64,000 bases of DNA. It comes from Brachyhypopomus gauderio. Its lineage: Eukaryota; Chordata; Actinopteri; Gymnotiformes; Hypopomidae. The notes beneath the pieces are model-generated. The model saw only the letters and a list, made by a program, of their open reading frames with translations, searched no databases and was not told the origin of the DNA. The position numbers and the translations under genes are program-made. Within the stretch, counting starts at the first letter, position 1. The number at the start of each line of letters is the position of its first letter. Shown here one piece after another: positions 37,201-46,797 of the stretch. The DNA is taken from positions 6,742,278-6,806,277 of the forward strand of contig NC_135212.1 in assembly GCF_052324685.1 (NCBI RefSeq). Reading direction: 5' to 3'.

Positions 37201-40200
37201 TTTGTAGAGGAGCTACTGGTGTGTTACTGGGTTTGTTCTCTTTATAGAGGTGCTGCTAGTGTGATGTGTTACTGGGTTTGTTCTCTTTATAGAGGTGCTG
37301 CTAGTGTGATGTGTTACTGGGTTTGTTCTCTTTATAGAGGTGCTACTGGTGTGATGTGTTACTGGGTTTGTTCTCTTTGTAGAGGTGCTACTGGTGTGAT
37401 GTGTTACTGGGTTTGTTCTCTTTGTAGAGGTGCTACTGGTGTGATGTGTTACTGGATTTGTTCTCTTTGTAGAGGTGTTACTGGGTTTGTTCTCTTTGTA
37501 GAGGTGCTGCTGGTGTGATATTTTCATGTGATGTGTTTTTCTCTCCTTTGCCGGGCCTGTGCTGCTGGTAGCCTGTCAGTTTTGTCAGTACGCTGGAGGT
37601 GCCGTCTCTCTCGCCGTCCCCGCAGTACCGCCCCGAGACTGACGTAGACGCGGAGCTGCTGCAGTGTCCGAGGTGAGCCCTGAACCCCTCTCACTTCCTC
37701 CTGCCATATCACAACACGGAAGTCGGGTTTTCCATAAAGATGCGCTCGGTGCCCAGGAAGCAGCACCAGTGTAGCTGGGCCGATCAGCCAACCGTGACAT
37801 AGTTGAAAACCCGCTGACCCTGGCGTGCTGTACATCCCGACCCTTTTCTTTCATCCGTGTTGTGCGTCATGTCTCCTGTATGTGGTATGAGGAGTCTCCA
37901 TAACTGCATGCGTGTCGGTGTTCTTCCCTTTACTGCATGTGTGTGTTTCATTGTCTGTGGTCAACTGCTTTCCCACCTCCTTGCCTTACTTGTCCATGGT
38001 GAGTCCTGTCTAAGCACTCTGGCGCCCCCTGCTGCCCATCGTCCATCGCTCCATGCTAGTGTGTCTGTGTGTGTGTGTGTGTTCCCTGTAGTGAAGCAGG
38101 CTGTCAGGAGTCATGCCAGTCACAGGAGCCTCTGATAAATCCTCCTCTGGAGTGAGTATGTGTGCCTGACAGAGGTGCTAACATCAGAATCAGGATTTAT
38201 CAGGCCTTTTAGCAGACATGTTGACCTGCCCTCCCTCATGAACTCGTGCATCGGTGTATTTAATGTGTGAATTACAAACACGTCATTGAGTTGGAAAGAC
38301 GTCGTAATGAATGTGCTGGAAGTTCTCGATTACTCAGTAAGAGAGCAAAACAGGTGCATCTGATCAACGTGTGTTTAATAAACACAATAACATACAAAGA
38401 ACTATGTAAAATAAATAAACATACAGAATGTTTGATAAACCGTGTAATAATATACAATGTAATAATATAAAAAAAAACCCTAGGGTTAGCAAATCATAGT
38501 ACAGTATTCCCTATTAATGGTTAATATACTGTGACCACACATGACTTAAACTGAATTGTATGTCATCCATGACTTGAGCTGAGTAAGTCGCTTGGTCATG
38601 GTGTGCACTTCCCAAGTTGATTGGGTATAAAGGGCTTGGTTTTGTTTTAATGCTGGAAACAGATTCTGAAGTGTTAACTGTGATTCTAAGGTGGTAACTG
38701 TCATTTTTCTTACTGCAGAAGTGCAGAATCCCCCGAGTCTGACAGTGTCCCAGAGAGCAGCACTAGTGAAAAGGTGAATTTTCCTCTTTTTCAAATGTTT
38801 GAAACTGCTGCTGTGGAACTGGAGCTTTAAGAGGAGTTCAGAGCATTAGTGGTTTGTGTTTTAGAAACGTTAATGTTGCATATTTAGTTAATGACTGAAT
38901 CCTCTTGGTCTTGGTCTGTCAGAGGCCTTTGGCAGGAGGGCAGAGACCTGCAGAGGTGAATTGAACTTTTTACTCTTTTTCCTCGATAATTGTTTATTCT
39001 TTGAACTCCACTATGCGTTCTAGTTCATTTTAATAATTTGCCTAGACAAGTTTTTATTTGCAAACAGCGAACTGTGTAATGGAGTTTTCCTTATTGTCTC
39101 AGAGCCGAGCTTATGATGAGTTCAACAAGATCACGACCTTACCACCGAATTCCCCCACCGCCTCGCGGGCGAGTGAGGACGATGCGTTCGGGAGCAAGAA
39201 GGCCCGGTCCTCGTTTGGGCGGGGCTTCTTCAAGATCAAAGGAGGGAAGAGAACCGTCAGTGCTCCAAATCTCGGTGCAGTGCCCTTCATTGGAATGCTC
39301 TACTTTAACCTCCAGCTCTTTTAGGGTCTCTAAATGATGATGGCGTTTCACAGACACACAAATATCAGCCAAGTAGAGAACCTTGAAAGGTCCCCCACTG
39401 CTTTCAGAGACGCTCCCAAATCATGTCTGAAAATGAGTCACCACTCTTGCATGGTTTGTCTACATCTTCCATTCTTCTAGCAGCCAGCAAAACTCTTCGG
39501 TGTAATTTAGCACTCCAGCCATGTAGGTCCTCCAGAAGACGCCCTGTCGGCAGCACATATAGGAACCTAGTGCCTCCTAATCACAAGTTATAGAACCACA
39601 TCATTCTTCCACTGCAGTCTCACCACATCCACACAGCTGCACACGTGCTGGGCCTGCTTTACTCCATGGTTCTCGCTGTAAGCTTCTCTCATCAGACATG
39701 GAAGCTTATTCACATTTAAATATCAGCACTGTGTGCACAGATCAACTTCATACTAGTGTTTTGACCAGCTGTCAATGATACCTTACCCATAATTCCATAC
39801 CAGTGATATCGCTGCAAGTTGCTTTTAGTAGTTCTCACAGGAGACCCATGCTTCTTGTTGTTCAATTTCTGATGTCTGTTTGACTTACTGTTTTGTTTTC
39901 TCTCTTTATTATGTGTATCTGATGGTTCTTTGGAGCAACTTGGAACTGTGGGTAATGTAGTTTTGCCGGTGTTTGGGTGTGTACAGCTGAGACTGAGCGG
40001 GAGGGTACGGACCACCTAGATCTCGCAGGGATGCCACAGCACTCAGGTCACAGCGACAGCACACACACTCTCCCCACCTGTCCCGACGGCAAGAAGAAGC
40101 CAAAAGGAATCAAAGCTTTTATTGGGAAGTGAGTGGACTACGATTCCCACACTACACCACCGCCTTGTGTTCTTTTTAAACTACTCTTAAAATAGGGATT

Positions 40201-40569
40201 AAAATTGTGTACTTTTGTTTCTGCTGGTGTGGATGTGTTTAGTGCTCTCAACCTTTAATCAAATCTTGGAAAATCTCTTTCCTGAAGGCTCAGAAGAAGT
40301 CAGTCCACCACTTTCAACTTGGACGAGAACCTGTCTGAGAACGAGTTCAAACGGGGAGGTGTTCGAGCCACGGCCGGGCCCCGTCTGGGATGGTCGCGGG
40401 ACCTTCACAACACCAGCAGGTCAGCGATTAGACTGCCGCAGCTCCTCAACACTCAGTTTTGCTTACTGTTGTCTTGTAGAGGAGAGGAGAGCACCCCCTA
40501 ATGGTGAATGTTCTGTGGACAACTTCAAGAATGTTAAAGAATATTGTACCCTCGTGGACTTCTGTTTAG

Positions 40570-40642
<73 letters not shown>

Positions 40643-42567
40643 AGTGAGCTGGATGCCCCATTTGCTCGCTGGTCTCGGGAGCAGGTATGTGAGTGGATGC
40701 AGGAACAGGGCTTGGGGCTTTATGTGAACTTGGCCAGACAGTGGATCTCCTCAGGACAAACTCTGCTGCACGCCTCCCAGCAGGACCTAGAGAAGGTGGG
40801 TACACCACTCCTCCCAAACCCAAAACCTGTGCTCACTCCTCCCCACACCCAACACCTGTGCTCACTCTTCCCCACACCCAACACCTGTGCTCACTCTTCC
40901 CCACACCCAACACCTGTGCTCACTCCTCCCCACACCCAACACCTGTGCTCACTCCTCCCCACACCCAACACCTGTGCTCACTCTTCCCCACACCCAACAC
41001 CTGTGCTCACTCTTCCCCACACCCAACACCTGTGCTCACTCCTCCCCACACCCAACACCTGTGCTCACTCCTCCCCACACCCAACACCTGTGCTCACTCC
41101 TCCCCACACCCAACACCTGTGCTCACTCCTCCCCACACCCAACACCTGTGCTCACTCCTCCCCACACCCAACACCTGTGCTCACTCCTCCCCACACCCAA
41201 CACCTGTGCTCACTCCTCCCCACACCCAACACCTGTGCTCACTCCTCCCCACACCCAACACCTGTGCTCACTCCTCCCCACACCCAACACCTGTGCTCAC
41301 TCTTCCCCACACCCAACACCTGTGCTCACTCTTCCCCACACCCAACACCTGTGCTCACTCCTCCCCACACCCAACACCTGTGCTCACTCTTCCCCACACC
41401 CAACACCTGTGCTCACTCTTCCCCACACCCAACACCTGTGCTCACTCTTCCCCACACCCAACACCTGTGCTCACTCTTCCCCACACCCAACACCTGTGCT
41501 CACTCTTCCCCACACCCAACACCTGTGCTCACTCCTCCCCACACCCAACACCTGTGCTCACTCTTCCCCAAACCCAACACCTGTGCTCACTCCTCCCCAC
41601 ACCCAACACCTGTGCTCACTCCTCCCCACACCCAACACCTGTGCTCACTCCTCCCCACACCCAACACCTGTGCTCACTCCTCCCCACACCCAACACCTGT
41701 GCTCACTCCTCCCCACACCCAACACCTGTGCTCACTCCTCCCCACACCCAACACCTGTGCTCACTCCTCCCCACACCCAACACCTGTGCTCACTCCTCCC
41801 CACACCCAACACCTGTGCTCACTCCTCCCCACACCCAACACCTGTGCTCACTCCTCCCCACACCCAACACCTGTGCTCACTCCTCCCCACACCCAACACC
41901 TGTGCTCACTCCTCCCCACACCCAACACCTGTGCTCACTCCTCCCCACACCCAACACCTGTGCTCACTCCTCCCCACACCCAACACCTGTGCTCACTCCT
42001 CCCCACACCCAACACCTGTGCTCACTCCTCCCCACACCCAACACCTGTGCTCACTCCTCCCCACACCCAACACCTGTGCTCACTCTTCCCCACACCCAAC
42101 ACCTGTGCTCACTCTTCCCCACACCCAACACCTGTGCTCACTCCTCCCCACACCCAACACCTGTGCTCACTCCTCCCCACACCCAACACCTGTGCTCACT
42201 CCTCCCCACACCCAACACCTGTGCTCACTCCTCCCCACACCCAACACCTGTGCTCACTCCTCCCCACACCCAACACCTGTGCTCACTCCTCCCCACACCC
42301 AACACCTGTGCTCACTCCTCCCCACACCCAACACCTGTGCTCACTCCTCCCCACACCCAACACCTGTGCTCACTCCTCCCCACACCCAACACCTGTGCTC
42401 ACTCCTCCCCACACCCAACACCTGTGCTCACTCTTCCCCACACCCAACACCTGTGCTAACCCCTTACACATACTGCTGCACACTTCAGGCTGGGGTGTGG
42501 TTGTTTAAGTGGGACCACATAGGGTCCTGTTACTGCCCTGGTGTGCAAGTGCTTATTGTTTGTTTGG

Positions 42568-42637
<70 letters not shown>

Positions 42638-45153
42638 GAGCTCGGCATTAAACATCCTCTCCACAGAAAAAAGCTCCAGCTGGTTCTACAAGCTCTGGGC
42701 TCTGAAGAGGACGACAACAAAGGCAAACTGGACTACCACTGGGTGACAAGTGAGGACGCGTCTTCTGTGTACAGCTTGAGCAGTGCAGAGTTACGCTGGA
42801 CCTGCTCTGTAATCTGGACCTGCTCTGTAATCTGGCCTTTATTGTCACTGCTTTCCCCCAGGGTGGCTTGACGACATCGGCCTCCCTCAGTACAAGACCC
42901 AGTTTGATGATGGGAGAGTGGATGGCCGTATGCTTCACTATATGACTGTGGTGAGTCGTGGTGTGGTGAGATGTGGTGTGGCGAGTCGTGTGGCGAGTTG
43001 TCTTCCTTGTGAAGTAGGTGGGGAATGATGTACATATTTTCAGGTTTGACATACATACAATTTATGTATTCAAAAGTCCAGAGATTTTACTGAGCTCTTA
43101 TAATACTGGATTACCTTAATACTAAGTAATGATAATGAATTAATAATAATTTCCCTATTCCTACGCTACTGCTTAGGTCTTACATTTGCATTATCCTTTG
43201 GTTATTGCTCCCAGGCTTAGTGAGTAATAATGTGTGCTGACCTTCCACAGCTGGTGTCTCCATTCAGCTCTGGGACGCTGCTCTCTGAAGCCAAACCTCC
43301 CTAACCTCTGCACTCCTGTAAAGGGTGTTTGTTGAGCTTGTGCTGCGATTAACGCTGGCTTCTCCTGCCCTGTTCAGGATGACCTGCTGTCCCTAAAGGT
43401 GGGCAGCGTGCTGCATCATCTCAGCATTAAGAGAGCCATCCAGGTGCTGCGTCTCAACAACTACGACCCCAACTGCCTGCGTCGCAGACCCTCAGACGAG
43501 GTAATCCGCTCTGTGCCGCCCAACGCAGGACACGCTGGACTGTGCCCTTCCATTACAGAGGGACTTTGGTCTTGTCCCCAGCAATGTTGGCTCCTTTTTC
43601 TAGAACAACGTGAGTCCAGCAGAGGTTTCCCAGTGGACCAACCACCGCGTGATGGAGTGGCTGCGCTCTGTGGACCTGGCGGAATACGCACCCAACCTGC
43701 GCGGGAGCGGTGTTCACGGAGGACTGATGGTGAGCAGTGAAGAGAGCTGGGGCACTGCTGGGTCCGTAACCAGCGCTACTGGGTCCGTAAACAGATAGGA
43801 CGCACAGACAGGTGTTGAAAACGTTAGCTGAAGGCGAGACACTATTGAGTCCTTTCTAATGCTAGTGCGGGTGCAGGTGTTGAAGTAGCTGTGTGCCACA
43901 GAGCTACAGCCTGTAGGTAGCCATGTTTGCTGAGATAGCTAGGACCTTATATGGACACTAATGTGCATGCTGTTTAGTTTTAGTTATGGTAAAATGTTAG
44001 AATGCTAAAACCAGAAGATGCTCTAGCCATGTCAGACAGCAGTCCAGAATTCACAGACTTCTGTCTGGATCAGTAAATTGTTCTTAAGTAGTCACTCATT
44101 CTCCTGACATCCGGTCTGAGTGGAAATAATGGGTGTGTGCACGTGTGTGTGTCCAGGTCCTGGAGCCTCGCTTTAATGTGGAGACTATGGCCCTACTGCT
44201 GAACATCCCTCCCAACAAGACACTGCTCCGCAGGCACCTGGCCACTCACTTCAGCCTGCTGGTGGGCTCAGAGGCCCAGCAGCAGAAACAGGAGTGGCTG
44301 GAGAACCCGGACTACACGCTGCTCACTGCCACGGCTAAGGTCAAGGTACAGCCCCTCCACCCAGCTGTACCTCCACCCAGCAGTTGGGGGAATTCAGCAG
44401 TGGTTACAGTTGTCTTCTTTTGGTCTGGATAGTCTCCTACTCAGACCTCTGCTATCATGTGATACCGTGTTGTTGTGTTATCGTACTGTCGTACCGTGTT
44501 GTTGTGTTGTGCTATCGTACGGTTGTACCGTGTTGTTGTGTTATCGTCCTGTCGTACCGTGTTGTTGTGTTGTGCTATCGTATTGTCGTACCGTGTTGCC
44601 ATGGCCGTGTTGTCGTGCTCAGCCCCGGAAGCTGGTGTTCGGGAGCTTTGGGAGGAAGAAGAAGATGGAGGACAATGAGGAGTACGTCTGCCCCATGGAC
44701 GTGGAGATGCCCAAAGGCCGTAGCTTCCAGAAGGGCTACAGGGGCGTGGAGCTACACATCTACGAGGATGAGCTGGACCGACTGGAGCAGGCATGTACAC
44801 ACACACACACTTACATTCAGCACATCACCAGAGCCAAAGCTGTCGTTGATCGCATGACCTGTCTAAGCCGATCAGTCTGTTTTATTTGTTTGTTACGACC
44901 GTGGATGCAGATGGAAGATTCAGAAGGAACCGTTCGGCAGATTGGCGCTTTCTCAGAGGGCATCAACAACTTGACGGTAAACAGGCATAAAGCCCACTGT
45001 GCTGATCAGGTGCCCTGCTGTACGTTTTGTTCCATTTGTTAAGGTGTGGTGTGATTTGTGACTCAGAGCATGCTGAAAGATGACGCGCTCTTTAAGGAGA
45101 TGTCGGCGTCATCCCCCAATCCCAGCGTGACTGATGAGGACTGCAACATTTGA
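19231..45153 (+). CDS. ppfibp1: Liprin-beta-1 (PPFIBP1) scaffold protein
   Basis: Coding exons: 19231-19294, 19994-20199, 20860-20946, 21084-21197, 22033-22164, 23475-23567, 23849-23941, 25117-25234, 26267-26328, 26408-26492, 27116-27252, 37572-37672, 38092-38151, 38719-38773, 38923-38955, 39103-39274, 39987-40128, 40288-40419, 40645-40795, 42638-42749, 42862-42950, 43378-43500, 43604-43729, 44157-44345, 44623-44790, 44911-44976, 45067-45153. They sum to 2,997 nt (998 aa; human about 1,011). Residues 1-90 carry the family start MMSDASDMLAAALEQMDG. About 91-350 is coiled coil. A basic central region contains SSFGRGFFKIK and FKRGG. Three SAM domains lie at about 632-700, 712-785 and 800-870, and the tail has QIGAFSEGINNLT. 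Liprin-betas bind liprin-alpha at adhesion sites and synapses. Exons 11-15 are the least conserved; the 33-nt exon 38923-38955 is the least certain. The intron after 44790 has a GC donor. Confidence 0.95.
21311..21422. repeat. 22-bp minisatellite, about 5 copies
   Basis: Tandem copies of CCTCTGGACGTTAGGTCTAA variants in a ppfibp1 intron. Confidence 0.8.
23573..23690. repeat. 19-20-bp minisatellite directly after a splice donor
   Basis: Six copies of CCTTCACTCTGACACCTGT-type units start six bases after the donor of the exon ending at 23567. Confidence 0.85.
26575..27105. repeat. CTCACACTAGCTCACTCCC-type minisatellite
   Basis: Pyrimidine-rich tandem array built of ACTCCCCTCACACTAGCTC and CTCCCTCCCCTCACACTC modules with variable order. 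It fills the intron between exons 26408-26492 and 27116-27252 right up to the acceptor, so it may serve as that acceptor's polypyrimidine tract. Confidence 0.9.
27455..28540. mobile_element. hAT element, TAGGGCTGCC termini
   Basis: The 1,086-bp element begins TAGGGCTGCCATGATTAGTC and ends GTGGCAGCCCTA. Its subterminal regions are rich in TAGTCGACTA motifs. The exact duplication GATGTGTT flanks it (27447-27454, 28541-28548). Inside is a decayed BED-type zinc finger. It interrupts the first unit of the 45-bp satellite. Confidence 0.85.
27700..27830 (+). pseudogene. Remnant of hAT transposase BED zinc finger
   Basis: A frame ending TAG at 27828-27830 reads CNICKAELAFHGSTTTYLKH, matching the C-x2-C...H-x-H pattern of the BED finger at the N-terminus of hAT transposases. 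The upstream part (SKVRDHF) is in a different frame, so the copy is frameshifted. The rest of the transposase is absent. Confidence 0.6.
29224..30439. mobile_element. hAT element (TAGRGTTGCARCGGT termini), copy 1
   Basis: The 1,216-bp element starts TAGAGTTGCAGCGGTAACCG and ends ACCGTTGCAACCCTA, with subterminal ACGGTATACC/ATACCGCGGTAT repeats. The satellite octamer GATGTGTT flanks it (29216-29223, 30440-30447). A short frame near 29379 (MAESASDLTNFLTKKKAK) may be a leftover transposase start; no full transposase is present. Confidence 0.85.
31998..33213. mobile_element. hAT element, copy 2 of the same insertion
   Basis: Nearly identical to copy 1, with the same flanking octamer. It shares with copy 3 two substitutions absent from copy 1 (GGTCGTGCAC instead of GGTCGCGCAC; TCTCGTGTTTCG instead of TCTCATGTTTCG). 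This indicates spread by duplication of the satellite block rather than by new transposition. Confidence 0.85.
34992..36207. mobile_element. hAT element, copy 3 of the same insertion
   Basis: Same 1,216-bp length and flanks as copies 1 and 2, 2,994 bp downstream of copy 2, with the two copy-2-type substitutions. Confidence 0.85.
40571..40640. repeat. (TG)n tract abutting a ppfibp1 splice acceptor
   Basis: About 35 TG units run directly into TCAG at 40641-40644, the acceptor of the exon starting at 40645. The usual polypyrimidine tract is replaced by the microsatellite. Confidence 0.95.
40826..42460. repeat. 29-bp minisatellite, 56 units, open in all forward frames
   Basis: The unit CCTGTGCTCACTCCTCCCC + ACACCCAACA repeats 56 times with exact 29-bp spacing (first CCTGTG at 40826, last at 42450). 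A C/T alternation in CTCCTCC/CTCTTCC is the main variation. It fills the intron between exons 40645-40795 and 42638-42749. As 29 is not a multiple of 3 and no phase makes a stop, all three forward frames stay open; this does not indicate a gene. Confidence 0.97.
42571..42636. repeat. (TG)n tract abutting a second ppfibp1 acceptor
   Basis: About 33 TG units end in TGTAG at 42633-42637, the acceptor of the exon starting at 42638. Confidence 0.95.
44461..44612. repeat. GTACCGTGTTGTTGTGTTRT minisatellite
   Basis: About four units of roughly 37-40 bp, built of TATCGT, GTCGTACCGTG and TTGTTGTG, lie just upstream of the acceptor at 44621-44622. Confidence 0.8.
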
Positions 45154-46797
45154 GACGAGCTCGTCTGCCCAGAGTCCTGCTGCTGTGATCAGACCTGTCT
45201 GTGCCAACCTCCGTCGGCTCTGAGTGTGCCAACTTCTGTCTGCACGCTGTCTCTCTCTCCCCCTCACACTCTTCCTCCCTGTCTCTCTCCCTCTCTCTCC
45301 TGCCCTCATTCTTTCTCCACTCTTCCTTTTTCATCCATACATCCATAAATACCATTTCAATATACAGATATTACATAAACTCACCTACAGGAACCATAAT
45401 ACAGTATTTACCACAGCTACAGTGATCTCGGCAGTGCAGGTGTTTTCCAGTTTCTTGTATTGGAATGGCAGTTCTACTGTACCTGGTCTTCCAGTGGGTC
45501 ACTGGAGACTCCAGCACGCGTTTCTCTTCTGGCCTGTAGCTCTTGTCTTTGTTCCTGTGTTTGAGATGCGGAACACAATGACACTTTCAGTCTCTCTGAA
45601 TCATAGACCTATTTTAGAAAGATAAGAGATTTTATAAAAATGTTGGTATATTTCAAAGCATTGAACACTCCCAGAAATGATTGCCAAGTCTCACAACAAC
45701 TGCTATAATTGTATTATTGCAGAATTGCATATCACTGATGAGTGTGGATACTGTATGCTCACATGCATGAAGTTGTGCACATTGTATTTAACAATATAAA
45801 ACATACAGTATCGGTATAATGCCTTCATTTGTACAGTCAATTTTTCATTGCATGTTATTTAAGCCATTTCTCATTTTTCAAAATTCTGTGCGTATGATAA
45901 CACAAATTTGTATTTTGAATTTGTATAACTTATCAGCTCATTGATTTTTGTTCAAGTTGTTTCAAAGTTGTGTGTATTGTGTTCTGACGATTTGTGTTTC
46001 TTTTTAAAGGTTAATAAAGTACCAGTAAACAGGTTCTTTTCGTAATACTCTGTGCTTTCATGGGCAAATGCTTGCAAACGTCCTCCTGACCAGACACAAC
46101 ACTCCTCGAAAATCAGACCAAGCACCGACTTCACAGTGGATATGTGGAGACTAAACCCACACTCTGATCGGCCACGATATGAAACAGCCAAGTTCTGGTA
46201 AAAGCTGTCTGGAGACATTTGTGTTAAAAAGCATTTTGGATGGTAGTTGTGTTGGGAAATTCACTGTAATGTTGGACAATGAAAGTGTCCAGTTGCTGCA
46301 GATCACGGTGGCAAAATACACGTTGAATATATCGCAGAAATATGGTACTTAAAGAAGTATATTTTAGTAGCTATAAAAGTATAGAATTTTTCTAACGATT
46401 CTTCATTTTAGACAGACTCCCCGTGGAGAACCCGCTCTACGTATCTACGTTTTATCTGAGGACTTTTTAAAATCATTTCATTTTTATAAGTGCTACTTAA
46501 GTGCAGTGTCTAAACAGGACTAGGCTACATATCAGTTTGCTTTTTCAGCTGTATTTGTGTTTTGTCTTGCCGAAAAAATTGTACTTTCTTCAAATTCGTC
46601 ATGGGATATGAAAATGTTAATAACTGAAACGTCACCGTTTGTATTCACTTTTAGTTTCAATGTAAAAGACAAAAACGTAACCTAATGGGCTAATCATAAG
46701 CCTCCGTTACATCCACGTTTACCACAGAGCTGTAACACCCTAAGGGGCGTTTCGAGTATGGAGACCGTTTAAACTAGTGGTAGAGTAACAAAACACA
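45154..46797. other. ppfibp1 3' UTR and spacer to the EndoU gene
   Basis: The first part contains a CT-rich run (45244-45330) and ends in a likely polyadenylation signal at 46013-46018. From there to 46797 the sequence is unique, AT-rich and without a supportable gene; it should contain the EndoU promoter, although I see no convincing TATA box. Confidence 0.55.
46013..46018 (+). terminator. Probable ppfibp1 polyadenylation signal
   Basis: AATAAA lies 860 bp after the stop codon, at the end of AT-rich, non-coding 3' sequence. Inferred from motif and position. Confidence 0.45.

Larger units (their letters stand above)
27421..37520. repeat. Hierarchical 45-bp satellite in a ppfibp1 intron (interrupted by hAT elements)
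   Basis: The unit is 45 bp (GATGTGTTACTGGGTTTG, then TTCTCTTTRTAG, then AGGTGCTRCTRGTGT), with a recurrent 40-bp variant lacking five bases. Array blocks: 27421-27454, 28541-29223, 30440-31997, 33214-34991 and 36208-37520, roughly 115-120 units in total. Higher orders are visible: a pattern of about 440 bp repeats inside each block, and blocks plus one hAT repeat with periods of 2,774 and 2,994 bp (difference 220 = four 45-mers plus one 40-mer). Because 45 is a multiple of 3, one frame stays open (MCYWVCSLYRGAASV repeated), but this is intronic and not a gene. Confidence 0.95.

Noticed and set aside
28542..37518. Long repeated-peptide open frames (MCYWVCSLYRGAASV, 15 residues) that look like a repeat protein
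   Set aside because: The 45-bp satellite unit is a multiple of three without a stop in that frame; it lies in a ppfibp1 intron, and the frame breaks at each 40-bp variant.
40826..42460. CRISPR-like regular 29-bp direct repeats
   Set aside because: The units are contiguous with no spacers, in a vertebrate intron; this is a minisatellite.
40544..42746. Three overlapping 588-654-residue frames, the largest in the window
   Set aside because: They are the three phases of one 29-bp intronic minisatellite; only the first 50 residues after 40645 are a real exon.
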